From Camellia lanceoleosa (taxonomy: Eukaryota > Streptophyta > Magnoliopsida > Ericales > Theaceae): a stretch of DNA of 64,000 nt. A program made the position numbers and the translations under genes. The notes under the pieces are model-generated. The model had not been told where the DNA came from, made no database searches, and saw nothing but the letters and a program-made list of their open reading frames with translations. Within the stretch, counting starts at the first letter, position 1; each line of letters begins with the position of its first letter. The stretch spans positions 169,832,101 through 169,896,100 of the forward strand of contig CM045758.1 of the NCBI GenBank assembly GCA_025200525.1, in the 5' to 3' direction. Shown piece by piece: positions 1 through 10,203 of the stretch.

Positions 1-171
1 CCGGGCACCCGGGGATTTACTTCTGCGAGAGCCGGAGCAGCACCTCTCTCACGATGCACGAGAGGTATTTTACTTTATTTTCTGCATTTTTCATGCATTT
101 TGTAGCTTTGCCATGCTTGAACACACAGTTTTAGCTTATGACACAGTACTCTGCCTGCATCCTGAACATGT
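1..171. other. 3' non-coding region of element 1 before the tandem array
   Basis: No gene is visible. The sequence does not resemble either end of the 4.9-kb LTR, so the 3' LTR should begin further to the left. GAACA-type words from the neighbouring array appear from about 118 onward. Confidence 0.4.
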
Positions 172-1365
172 AGTTTAAACACTTGAATTGCTGAACACAC
201 GGCTCATTAACCGATTGATTGTGAACGCACGGTACACACTAGTATTGAACATACGGCTCAAACACTGATTTGTCGAACACACAGCCCGGATTTGAAGGTG
301 AGCACACCGCACACACTGGTTAAGAGTAGAACACACAGTCCCAAACTCTGATTTTCTGAACACACAGTCCAAGTCGATGGTGAACACACAGCCCACACTG
401 ATTAAGAGTAAAACACACAGTCCCAAACTCCGATTTTCTGAACACACAGTCCAAGTTGATGGTGAACACACAGCCCGCACTGATTAAGAGTAGAACACAC
501 AGTCCCAAACTTCGATTTTCTGAACACACAGTCCAAGTCGATGGTGAACACACAGCCCGCACTGATTAAGAGTAGAACACACAGTCCCAAACTCCGATTT
601 TCTGAACACACAGTCCAAGTCGATGGTGAACACACAGCCCACACTGATTAAGAGTAGAACACAGGTCCCAAACTCGATTTTGAACACAGGTCCAAGTCGA
701 TGGTGAACACACCCCATTTCGATTAAGAGTAGAACACACAGTCCCAAACTCCGATTTTCTGAACACACAGTCCAAGTCGATGGTGAACACACAGCCCACA
801 CTGATTAAGAGTAGAACACACAGTCCCAAACTCCGATTTTCTGAACACACAGTCCAAGTCGATGGTGAACACACAGCCCACACTGATTAAGAGTAGAACA
901 CACAGTCCCAAACTCCGATTTTCTGAACACGCAGCCCAGATTTTGATGTGAACACGCAGCCCATTGAGTAAGGTTTGAACACGCAGCCCAAAACTCAGAT
1001 TTACTGAACACGCAGCCCAGATTTGGAGTGAACACGCAGCCCACTACTTAGGATTGAACACACAGCCCAAAACACAGATTTACTGAACACGCAGCCCAGA
1101 TTTTGATGTGAACACGCAGCCCACTACTTAGGATTGAACACACAGCCCAAAACACAGATTTACTGAACACGCAGCCCAGATTTTGATGTGAACACACAGC
1201 CCACTGAGTAAGGTTTGAACACGTAGCCCAAAACACAGATTTACTGAACACGCAGCCCAGATTTTGATGTGAACACACAGCCCACTGAGTAAGGTTTGAA
1301 CATGCATTTAAAACAGTTCTTGAACCAGCGTGACCAGTTTTTGATGTGAACACACGTTTCACACA
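172..1365. repeat. 82-bp hierarchical tandem array (three ~27-bp subunits)
   Basis: Each 82-bp unit has three subunits of 29, 24 and 29 bp, all opening with GAACACACAG followed by (T/C)CC. The unit repeats nearly exactly from about 320 to 920. From about 925 to 1320 a diverged version (GAACACGCAGCCC, triads of about 81 bp) takes over. In all, roughly 40-45 subunits are present. Small minus-strand ORFs of 60-105 codons run through it, but 82 is not a multiple of 3, the frame rotates and nothing resembles a protein family. The array lies between the antisense PMD gene and the expected 3' LTR, the place where Tat elements are known to carry variable tandem repeats that can seed satellites. Confidence 0.9.
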
Positions 1366-1512
1366 CAGCCTTTGGTTGGTTTCATTTGCACACCTACTAC
1401 TTTATTTCATTTGCACACAACTTGTTACTTGCATACGCTTGCATTTTATTGTGTCTTGAACACATGTATTCATTACGAATCTTGAGGTTGGCTCTCGCCT
1501 TGTCTTGAGGAT

Positions 1513-3816
1513 ATGGCTCCACCGCGAGAGAGTGGTATGCTAAGCTTCGAGGTCAGTCCGATTTGGTTGACTCAGCGGGGTTCGGAGCATTCTGCGGGGT
1601 TATCGCACTGTCCTGCCAGTAGGACATTGTTAGCTGCTTTGGTGGTGAGATGGTGGGACACCACCAATTCTTTCCATTTTTACGCCAGGGGATATGACCA
1701 TGACTCACTTGGACTTTCTTGCGTACTCACCGGCCTAGACATAGGCGGTTGGCCCATACCTTATGACGAGGATATGGGAGAGTGGGAGGCCGCATGGATA
1801 CATCTATTGGGGGCTCGCCCACCTGTAGACAGAGCTTCTAGGAGAGTCTGGTACACCTGGTTCTCTTCCCGTTTTCGGAGGCCGGAGATGGAGCCTGAGT
1901 CTCCCGAAGAGGTTGAGCAGTACACCCGAGGTTTCCTTATATTCCTCTTTGGCACCACTCTGTTTGCTGATAGGGGGAACACTGTTGGGTTGTATCTTCT
2001 GAGTGCTCTAGTGGACCTATCACAGGTCAGTCGGTATGACTGGGGTGGCGCTGGCCTGGCTACCCTCTATTGTTACATGAGTCTGACCTCTCGGGCGGGG
2101 AGACTTACTCGGCTATTGGAGAGCCCAGGAGGTGCGTTCTGTCCTCTTGATTTACATTTCTACTCCTCATTACTTGTTCATTGCACACGGCGCACTTTGC
2201 ACTCAGATTACGCCTTTAGCATTTTGTATTCACATTCCCTTTGCTTTTCTCGGCTATGGGTGTCGTATACTTTCCCACATTAGCCGGATATAGAGGTGGC
2301 GGGACTCCTTATGACTCCGTTTTCATTGGTATTCGAGGCGAGCACCGACCTCGAGACCTCGAGACTCTCTTCTACTGCGACGATTTTGATCTTGTGCGGA
2401 CTGACAGTATTCGAACTCTCGGTTCCTTCGTTTCATCTTTGATCGCCTGTATATTCTGATTGATTGATTTATGCACTGGCTATCCATGATTACTTGGCGA
2501 TACTGGCGGTCTTTGGTGATGGTCTCCGACATCAGTATCCCGGGGGATCGGGTAATTCCCAGTATAGGTTCCTGCTCGAAGGACCTGTTGGTAGGGCATG
2601 GTTCCTGGGGGAACGCTTTCTGCGTCAGGTGTGATGGTACGATTCTCAGGACCCTCCTGCTGTACCTCCAGCCACTATGCGGACTGCCGATAGACTATCT
2701 TCCCAGGAGGTCATTAGTGCTATGCAGGGCACCGATGCTTTGTTACATCTCATGGAGGGGGACTACGCCACCTATCGTCGTATATATCTGATGCCCCCCT
2801 TGACGGGAGTGCGTGCTCCGCCACGGAGGCCTACTGATGTACCATCTTCGAGTCGTGCCCGTGCTACGGATATCCCCTCCTCTAGCAGGGCTGGTGCATC
2901 TAGGGGTAGAGGTAGTTCGATTCCTCCGATCCCTCCGTCTCTTCATCATCCTGGGTGGCCAGACATGCCGACCGAGTTGACGAGTTGGCGGTTCGGGACT
3001 CCTTACCAGGTCTCGCTAGAGCCTCCTCTTCCTGACCACAGATATGTCAGAGATCCTGATTCGCCCCCTGTATGTTTTACAGCTTTGATTTATCAGTTAG
3101 ATATTTGGACATTCATTCCTTTACTGATAGTTTTGCATTTGTATTTGCAGCCTCCAGTTGAGTACACGGATGAGATACTTGGGATGCTGGCCACATTCGA
3201 GGGCATGATCTTACGGAGGAGGCCTGGTGGCCATTATGGGCGTCAGTCTTGTCCATCTTTCTGTATTTAGCATATTTCGATGATCGCTAGTTTTGAACAT
3301 CCTGCTGTATTGATAGACTGTGTAGAGCACATCTGATACACACCCCACTCGCATATTGTACTTGCATCTACTTTTCATATTTGAACTGATGTATTTGAAC
3401 TTTTCACTTTCAGATGCCTCCTGTATATCTTTGCGCTTCTGGAGACCACCGGCCTTCTCGAGAGGTCGAGTCTTGGACTGTTCGAGGTACTGGGCTATCC
3501 GGGCCTTTTCGAGGAGCTGGGCCATCCAGGCCTTCTCAGGGAGCTGGGCCATCCAGGCCTTTTCGAGGGGCTCGAGGAGCAGGGTCATCTCGTGAGCCTT
3601 GAGGCACCCATTGAGGAGGAGGAGGAGGAGGTTGCAGACCGTGAGTCAGAGACATCTGTTGGGGAGGGAGGCTCCGGTCTTGGTTCCGGGAGTGGAGACG
3701 AGGCTGAGGGGGATCCGGAGGATGATGGCTCTGACCCGGATGGTGATGATGGTGCAGAGGTTGTCCCGCAGAAGAGGATGAGAGGGCCCCCTCATTCCCG
3801 CTCCCGAGGATATTGA
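1513..3816 (+). CDS. Antisense plant mobile domain (PMD) gene carried by element 1, multi-exon
   Basis: The open first exon starts at ATG 1513 and shows the PMD (aminotransferase-like/MAIN-like) pattern: a TTNSFHF-like motif near residue 50, LGLSCVLTGLDIGG near residue 70, a FLFGTTLFAD motif near residue 148 and a WGGAGLATLY motif near residue 176. The family pattern continues in other frames: about 2240-2400, then 2500-3069 with a WFLGERFLRQV motif and a Ser/Pro/Arg-rich tail. Visible splice borders are an intron at 3070-3150 (GT...TTTGCAG) and an acceptor before 3414. An earlier intron near 2130-2255 is likely, but its acceptor looks damaged. The last exon has 30-bp repeats (GAGPSRP-type), an extra T near 3600 that shifts the frame, and an acidic C-terminus ending at 3816. 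The gene runs opposite to gag-pol. PMD proteins of the host (MAIN, MAIL1) are nuclear. Exon borders are approximate. Confidence 0.72.
3490..3585 (+). repeat. 30-bp tandem repeats inside the last PMD exon
   Basis: Three copies of a unit containing GGGCCATCCAGGCCTT, spaced about 30 bp apart. 30 is a multiple of 3, so the unit encodes a repeated Gly-Ala-Gly-Pro-Ser-Arg-Pro peptide without breaking the frame. Confidence 0.6.
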
Positions 3817-4440
3817 TGCTATTTCCTGCTTTATTTTACTTTTTGCTAGTAGTTTGTAGCACTTTGCATATTGTTAGGCAGTTTTATTTCCTGTAAAACT
3901 TGTACCTTTATTTTGTTGTAAAACATGATGGAATGAAACATCTTTTGAAAAGGCGTTTGTATTTGAAGTTCTTAGCATCGCATCGCATCATTTTGCACAA
4001 AATGGAATTGAATGAAAATGTGCCTTGTGTATTTACCGGGTCAGGTAATGAACCGACGCAACAAATCAAACAACTCAACTCACTAAGAAATAACAGAATC
4101 TTAGCAAGTTTACAACTCGATAAGCAAAGTACAACAATATTAACGACTCAATAAACAAGACTCAACAAAATCGCGTAAACAAAAGGTAAACAAAAGGTAA
4201 TAACTCAAAACACAAAATGCGACAGCTCGACAAAACTTTACAACTCGATAAACAAAACAACAACTCGATAAGCAAAAGTACAACAACGCGTACTTGGGAC
4301 GGACGATCTGGATGATGGAATGTATCCGAAACTGAGAGAAATGGAGGCCTTCGACGTTCCCGATGCGTGAAAGTGCCTCAAACTTCCTTTCGGAGGGCAA
4401 AACAGGACCAATGAGCATGGTGGGCCACATTTGCTTTTGG
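3817..4440. other. Spacer between the two antisense genes of element 1
   Basis: A 3'-UTR-like stretch after the PMD stop, then AT-rich sequence with repeated ACAACTCGATAA-type words (about 4100-4280). No gene is seen. Confidence 0.5.
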
Positions 4441-4581
4441 GGATTGGAGGGTGGCCGACCAGCCAGGTTTTTGAATCAAGGGTGGCCGGCCTGCTAGAAT
4501 AGGTGGCCGGCCGGCCACCTCTCCCTGCAGCTTCCAGAATTGTAACACGTGTCCTCGAATAGTGTTTTACCCCCCTATAAA
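4441..4581 (+). promoter_or_regulatory. Putative promoter of the antisense DUF7745 gene: GGCCGGCC palindromes plus TATA box
   Basis: TATAAA lies at 4576-4581, 46 bp before the first good ATG (4627). Just upstream (about 4450-4525) are several GGTGGCCGGCC words, including the palindrome GTGGCCGGCCGGCCAC. The LTR of the same element has the same words at 18940-19145, upstream of its TATA-like site on the other strand. The TATA position and the clustering are seen directly; promoter function is inferred. Confidence 0.55.
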
Positions 4582-4626
4582 GCTCCGACTTTGGAATTCA
4601 TTCATTTCATCACTGCTTTGTGCAAA

Positions 4627-5919
4627 ATGGAGGCATTTCTCGCAGAAAATCTCACATCTTGGATCTCTTCTCTGGACGGCTCGGAAAAGTTGAACTTTCG
4701 AGGTTTCGGCTTGAATGCACTATTCACGCTGGGCCGGACTCCGCTACATCTTCCTTTCCTCCATGCCGCGATGAGATTTTGGAACCCAGTGACGCACGTC
4801 TTTAGCTTCGGAGGGCAAGAGGTATGTCCCACTTTTGAAGATTTTCAAGTTTTGATAGAATCCGAGCGAGGTGAGGAGATCTTGCCCCAACTCAATTTTG
4901 GCTACGCCCAAACCTTAGGGCGGATGTGCGGACTCAACGCGCATGATGCTCGATCCCTGATTTGTAACGGAATGTTGGATATCCCAAGCCTGATTTACCG
5001 ATTCTCCGATGCTGGTGACCGCAGCGACCATCATTGGCAAGGCTTCCGGCGACACGCTCTCTGTTTGTGCCTGTTATCTCATTTTCTGTTTGCCTCAAGT
5101 TTCGGAGGGTCTGGCGCCCGCCTGATTGAAGTTGCTCAAGGCTTGAAAGAGGGAAAGAGTTGCATTGCCATGACTCTGGCTAAGACACTGATGGGCTTGG
5201 ATGCTTTCTACTGCCGGGAGACAACCAGGTTCGCAGGGAGTCCACTACTGCTGCAGGTAATGTTTCCCACCCAAGCTCACATGTGTATTTTGCTCACATC
5301 ACTCGGCCCTCGAGCTCGGTTTTTTTCCTCACAAAACCCTTATCTTACTTTTCTCTCATCGCACATCTCTCTATTCTTTATTTTCTCATTTTTCATCCCT
5401 CCCCAGATATGGTTGATGGATAAATTGCAAGTTGTGGACTCTTGCCCTGCTTACTCAGCCCGCGGTTACTTCTTTCGACAACGCCTAGTCGATGCCCTTA
5501 ATGAGGGATGGTGGTTTGAATGGATGTGCAACTTGTCGGCAGATCGCATTGCGTGGCGTTGCCCTTGGCTCAATCTCCCGGTAATGAGCTACAGCATGTC
5601 CCGGCAGGTCGGGATTCGATTGATCGGCTTGACTCACTGTGTATTCTATTTCCCATTCCGTATTCTGCGCCAGTTCGGCCATGATCAGACTTGTCCACCA
5701 GAGGGGATAGAGTATCCGGCTACATTTCCAGTTCGAGGCGCACAGCTGGCTCAGCAAGCCGCGTCGTGGAGAGTTAGAGAGCTTCTGGCCCCCGCCCTTA
5801 CTTTTAGTTGCACTTTGTCTGATGAATGCTGGGATTGGCTCAATGAAGAAGCACAGGTTGGGCCTAGGCTGGCATCGGAGGCTTCAACCAGCTCTGGGAG
5901 GGGACGCAGGGACACCTGA
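4627..5919 (+). CDS. Antisense DUF7745-type protein gene carried by element 1
   Basis: I start at ATG 4627 rather than the more upstream open frame because a TATA box sits at 4576 and the family resemblance begins here. The protein has the pattern of the plant DUF7745 family, which is common beside gypsy pol genes: an N-terminal region leading to a LRFWNP-like motif (here MRFWNPVTHVFSFGG), then CPTFEDFQVL, a central LLSHFLFASSFGG stretch, SPLLLQ, IWLMDKLQ and a C-terminal WRVRELL region. Positions 5257-5406 look like a 150-bp intron (GTAATG...CCCCAG): the encoded piece is hydrophobic and unlike the family, and removing it joins SPLLLQ to IWLMDKLQ. The intron has no stop in frame, so the frame is open either way. 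Without it the protein is about 380 residues. Molecular function is unknown. The frame is intact, unlike the decayed gag on the other strand. Confidence 0.75.
   Translation: MEAFLAENLTSWISSLDGSEKLNFRGFGLNALFTLGRTPLHLPFLHAAMRFWNPVTHVFSFGGQEVCPTFEDFQVLIESERGEEILPQLNFGYAQTLGRMCGLNAHDARSLICNGMLDIPSLIYRFSDAGDRSDHHWQGFRRHALCLCLLSHFLFASSFGGSGARLIEVAQGLKEGKSCIAMTLAKTLMGLDAFYCRETTRFAGSPLLLQVMFPTQAHMCILLTSLGPRARFFSSQNPYLTFLSSHISLFFIFSFFIPPQIWLMDKLQVVDSCPAYSARGYFFRQRLVDALNEGWWFEWMCNLSADRIAWRCPWLNLPVMSYSMSRQVGIRLIGLTHCVFYFPFRILRQFGHDQTCPPEGIEYPATFPVRGAQLAQQAASWRVRELLAPALTFSCTLSDECWDWLNEEAQVGPRLASEASTSSGRGRRDT
5257..5406 (+). other. Stopless intron of the DUF7745 gene (150 bp)
   Basis: GT at 5257-5258, a pyrimidine-rich tail and CCCCAG ending at 5406. 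Length is divisible by three and contains no in-frame stop, so retention would add 50 residues. Confidence 0.65.
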
Positions 5920-6539
5920 CTTGACCATGCCCCAGATTTATTGCTTTATTAGTACTTTCAAGTTTTCATTATGAGTGTAATAAAAAGCAACTTCAATTGT
6001 ATGTAAGAGCAAGAGAACTCTGTTTTGAAATCGAAGAAATTGAAGTTTGTGGTACTGAAAATTCTCCGTTTTTGGTCCCAAATGGTCTTAGTTGTGAAAA
6101 GATTAATTTGAACAAAGTCAACTTTTATTAAAACTTTTTAAAACTATTTTCGATATGGATCAATCGGACACGCTGAGATACATCCTTTGAGATGCACAAC
6201 CCCGGATCCTAGCAACTGGAAAGTTGCCCCTAGTTTGAAAAGTGCCTCGGCGATTCATAGCAACGGAAAGTTGCCCCTAGTTTGGATAACACTGTACCGG
6301 AGATCACGATAAATGCTGATGAATAGAGATGACTGAGATGATCAAATGGACAAAATTGATCGGGGAAAAGATTGGGGCTGAACTTCAGGATGAAGCTGCC
6401 TACGTATCCCATTGATGGGAATCAAGCCTTACGTAGTTCAGGCTTGGGTTCGCTCGGGTATTTTTACTCTCTTTTTGCGCTCTAACTTTTGCCAAGGTCG
6501 CCTTATGGTTTTCAACCTTGCGAGCTCGGTTTTATAATT
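5920..6539. other. Spacer between antisense genes and pol of element 1
   Basis: Convergent 3' ends of the plus-strand DUF7745 gene and the minus-strand pol meet here. A duplicated block with GGAAAGTTGCCCCTAGTTTG occurs at about 6217 and 6268. The stretch around 6395-6455 (CTACGTATCCC...GATGGGAATCAAGCC) looks like a conserved non-coding piece of such elements. No gene. Confidence 0.45.
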
Positions 6540-7200
6540 TCAAATTTTCTATGCTCCGTGAATTTTGCCTAGGTCGCCTTTTCGGTTTTCGCCTAGCGAG
6601 CCTCTCGGGGTAATATTTCTTCAACTTGTCCATGTTGATCGGTTGAGAAAACTCTAAGCCATCTAGGTCCATCGTAACCACAGCCCACTAATTGCCGATT
6701 GACTTGATAATATAGGGACCAATCCAATTGGGTCTGAACTTGCCCCTTGGGTCGTGAATGGGAGCTCGGTTGTCTTTGAGTACCAAATCTTCTTCTTTCA
6801 AATTCCTGGACTTAACCTTCTTGTTAAAAGCCCGGGCGATTCTGCATTGATAACCTTGGATGTGGTACAGTGCTTTCAAATTCTTCTTTATCGAAAAGCA
6901 TGAGTTCCTCAACTGCTTTTGTCGCTAATCTGCTCATTATCCGCACTCGCCAATACTGTAATGACGGACCTCAATCTCAATAGGCGTAACGGCTTCCATC
7001 CCATAAACCAATGAGTACGAGTCGCCCAAGAGAAGTTCTCGATCGAAGTCCTGAGCCCCACAGAGCTTAACGCAGCTTATCTGGCCAGTCCCGATAGGTT
7101 TCCACCATCTTTTGTAGTATGCGCTTGATGTTCTTGTTGGCAGCCTCAACCGCTCCGTTGGTTTGCGGCCGGTAAGTAGACGACTTATGAAAAGCCACAT
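6540..7200 (-). pseudogene. Integrase C-terminal region of element 1, frame-broken
   Basis: Minus-strand frames 7200-6937 and 6912-6688 carry the integrase tail: a YSLVYGMEAVTP motif, then LKEEDLVLK and a GKFRPNWIGPYIIKS motif typical of the gypsy integrase C-terminal beta-barrel. A stop after SIGN interrupts it. The following frame ends with a DGLEFSQPINMDKLKKYY block before the end of pol near 6540. No chromodomain is visible. At least two frame changes or stops make this part non-functional as read. Confidence 0.75.
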
Positions 7201-8485
7201 TGTATTTCTCCAACAAATCGATCACCTCCTTTTTGAAGTAGGAACCATTGTCTGAAACGATTTCATTTGGGACTCCGTAGCGACAGATAATGTTGTTTCT
7301 GATAAATTTTGCTACATGCGAAGCCTTCAACACCGCATAAGATTGGGCCTCAACCCACTTTGTGAAATAATCTATCGCTACCAAGATGAACTCATGCCCA
7401 TTCGACCCTTTTGGCGTAACAGCTCCGATTACATCAATCCTCCAGACAGAAAACGGCCATGGCAAAGTCATGTTGTACAGCTTTGACAGTGGGATGTTCA
7501 TGCGATTTGCATGAATTTGACACTTGTGACATCGCCGGACGAAGCCAATACAATCCTCCTCCATGGTGGACCAGTAATAACCTTGTCTAAGGATCTTCCG
7601 TGCCAACATTACCCCATTCATGTGTGCACCGCATTCACCCCCGTGGATGGCTTCCATCAGACGCTTTGACTCTTCGGCATCAACACACAGTTTATGCATT
7701 CCCAGATGACCCCGTTTATACAGTTTACCCCCGCAGATGATGAACTGAACTGCCATTCTTCTGATTGCCCTCTTGTCTTTGGCATTTACCCTTGGCGGGT
7801 ATGCTTCTTTCTCCAAGAAGTTCCAGATGTCGTAATACCAGGGGTGTTCGTCCTGAACTTCATCTATGGCTACGATCGACTCATAGGCAGGTGCAAATTT
7901 TTGGTCAATGATGACCGGACGTATTTGGACTCGATACGGGATGTCTATCATAGAAGATAGAGTTGCTAAAGAATCTGCGAACCTGTTATTCTCTCTTAGT
8001 AGATGAGTAAAACTTAGCTTCTCAAACCGAGGAATCAGCAAATCCAAGGTTTGGTGATACATCATCATCTTTTCCTCTTTCACTTTCCAGTCTCCTTTAG
8101 CTTGAGACACAAAAGGATTCGAATCCCCAATGACGTCCAACCGTCTTGCCCCTAGTTCCAGGGCTGCTTCTAAACCATCAATGCACGCTTCATATTCTGC
8201 TTCATTGTTCGAGACTTTGAACCGGAGTTTGAAGGCTAGAGGGATACAGGAATTGTCGGGTGCTATCAGCAACACTCCTATCCCATACCCATGTTGATTT
8301 GACGCTCCGTCAAAGTACATCGTCCAAGTTTCTTCGTCGATATGCAGAATTGATTCATCCGGGAATAGGTACTCGATCGCTTCATCCCCCTCAACCGGAT
8401 GGTCGACAAGGAACTCTGCCACTGCTCTTCCTTTCACTGACTTGCGTGTCACGTACGTGAGATCAAATTCGGAGAGCAACAGCAA
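7067..8485 (-). CDS. RNase H and integrase core of element 1 pol
   Basis: The longest intact part of pol (472 codons). The N-terminal RNase H has WTMYFDGASN (first acidic residue), NNEAEYEACI (Glu) and GDSNPFVSQ (Asp), then NRFADSLATL. It is followed by the integrase zinc-binding region (HGGECGAHMNG ... CHKCQIH) and the DDE core: Asp in WRIDVIG, Asp in VSDNGSYF and Glu in NGAVEAANK. Both domains would act in reverse transcription and integration in the virus-like particle. The reading frame is open only in this segment; the RT upstream and the integrase tail downstream are broken. Confidence 0.88.
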   Translation of the reverse strand: MLLLSEFDLTYVTRKSVKGRAVAEFLVDHPVEGDEAIEYLFPDESILHIDEETWTMYFDGASNQHGYGIGVLLIAPDNSCIPLAFKLRFKVSNNEAEYEACIDGLEAALELGARRLDVIGDSNPFVSQAKGDWKVKEEKMMMYHQTLDLLIPRFEKLSFTHLLRENNRFADSLATLSSMIDIPYRVQIRPVIIDQKFAPAYESIVAIDEVQDEHPWYYDIWNFLEKEAYPPRVNAKDKRAIRRMAVQFIICGGKLYKRGHLGMHKLCVDAEESKRLMEAIHGGECGAHMNGVMLARKILRQGYYWSTMEEDCIGFVRRCHKCQIHANRMNIPLSKLYNMTLPWPFSVWRIDVIGAVTPKGSNGHEFILVAIDYFTKWVEAQSYAVLKASHVAKFIRNNIICRYGVPNEIVSDNGSYFKKEVIDLLEKYNVAFHKSSTYRPQTNGAVEAANKNIKRILQKMVETYRDWPDKLR

Positions 8486-8499
8486 CCAACGAGCTAGCC

Positions 8500-10203
8500 T
8501 ACCCAGAAGTTACCGGTTTCTCAAGAGATATTTGATGGGATCAAGTCGTGAAACCAACATTACAGAGTGAGCTAACAGTAGTGCCACACTCACGGTAGCC
8601 CATACGAGCTAAGCAAGCCTTTTCCAAATGTGTATATCGGGTCTCATACTCCAAAGATCTTTTGCTCAAATAATAGATGGCTTTTTCTACCTTATCTTCT
8701 GATTCTTGTGCAAGCATGCAGCCCATTGTAGTTTCAGTCACTGACAGATACAAAATCAACGGTTTCCCTAGCTCTGGTGGCGATAAAAATGGGCGGGTTC
8801 TGTAGATATTCTTTAATCTGTTCAAATGCAATTTTGACATCGTCATTCCATTGAACTTCTTTCCTTTCTTGAGGAGGCCAAAAGTGGTTCACAAGTCAAG
8901 GTTAATTTTGAAATAAATCGCCTTATGAATTGCACTTTACCCGTAAAGCCTCGCACCTCCTTTTCATTCTGGTGGTAGCATTTCTAGGATGGCCTTGATC
9001 TTGAAGGGTCGACCTCGATGCCCTCTTGTGTAATCAAAACCCTAGCATTTTTCCCCAGAAACCAAACGTACATTTCGAGGGTTTAGCCAGAACCTAATTC
9101 CTCGATCCTTTGAAAAACTTGTGCAAGGCGTGTAGTGGCCCTCTTTCTTTGGACTTGACAATCATGTCGCCCACATACACCTCAACCTCTTTGTGGATCA
9201 TATCATGTAGTATTGTGGTCGCGTCTGCTGATAAGTAGCTCCAGCGTTCTTCAACCCAAACGGCATTACTCTGTAGCAGTATGTCCCCCACGGGGTGGTG
9301 AATGCAATCTTTTCCCTTCCGGTGCCATCACTATCTGGTTGTATCCTGAGAAGCCATCCATGAACGAAAGCAAAGCATGCCCCGCCGTGGAAATCTACCA
9401 ACTCATCGATGTGCGGTAGGGAAAGTCGCCCTTCTGACTAGCTCGCTCAAATCCTCAAGTCTACACACACCGGATCCCGCCATCTTTCTTCGACCGAATA
9501 ATGTTGGCCAAGTCGGATATTCAGATACCAAAGAGAAGCTGCGTCGATTTGCTTGGTGACATCTTCCTTAATCTTAAGAGCCCCTTAATCTTAAGAGCCC
9601 AATCCCAGGCGATCCTTCCGAAGTTTCGCTGATGTCGGGCCTCGGGTCAAGGGGGATCCGATGTCGCATAATCTCAGGATCGATTCCAGGCATGTCTTCG
9701 TAGGACCACGCGAAAACATCTTTGAAATCTTTTAATAAAGCGACTAAGCGCTCGCGTTCCTCCGAAGACAACGTGGACCCGATCTGGACCAGCCGCGGGT
9801 CCTCCTCAGTATCAATGTTCACGGTAATGATTTCATCCATTAATGGTTTAACAAATCTCTCTTGCTCTTGTTCAATTAAACGTTGTAAAACCGAAAGAAC
9901 TTCGTCCTCGTTGTTTTCATCAAAGTTTTGAAAGTCTGAATTAATGTAATAAATTAGGGGCACAGAAAAGTACTCGGAAACCATAGATAGTTCATTCTCA
10001 TTAGGCACATCCAAATCGTCCAATTTATTGGTTACAACAGACTCAAATGAAAAGGAAAAAGACGACCTGGACAGGATTGTGGCATTCGGGTTAACATCCC
10101 CAGGAGTACCAGACTCAGACTCAGTCGAGCTAGAACCTGATTCCGACTCGCAGGACTCGGTGGAATCAGATTCCGGCTCACTACCTGACCTTGCCGCTGA
10201 CAA
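8500..10203 (-). pseudogene. Reverse transcriptase of element 1, frame-broken
   Basis: The frame 10203-9574 has an acidic linker and the RT start (LLKDFKDVFAWSYEDMPGID ...). Frames at 9401-9198 and 9291-9094 carry TPWGTYCYRVMPFGLKNAGATYQ and the active-site region, and 8846-8541 carries the RT connection with SVTETTMGCMLAQ and the KAIYYLSKR motif. The pieces lie in different frames with missing bases between them. The active-site box reads YVGD instead of YVDD (about 9163-9180), so one catalytic Asp is lost as well. Not functional as read. Confidence 0.85.

Noticed and set aside
1..171. 3' LTR of element 1
   Set aside because: Neither the TGTAGAC start nor the GTCTACA end nor similarity to 14969-19867 is present.
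175..1362. Many overlapping minus-strand ORFs of 60-105 codons
   Set aside because: They all run through the 82-bp tandem array, whose length rotates the frame; no family pattern.
172..1365. CRISPR-like direct repeats
   Set aside because: The whole unit repeats, with no unique spacers, and the context is a plant retrotransposon.
8108..8130. tRNA-like GGATTCGAATCC segment
   Set aside because: It is inside the intact RNase H-integrase frame and has no cloverleaf around it.
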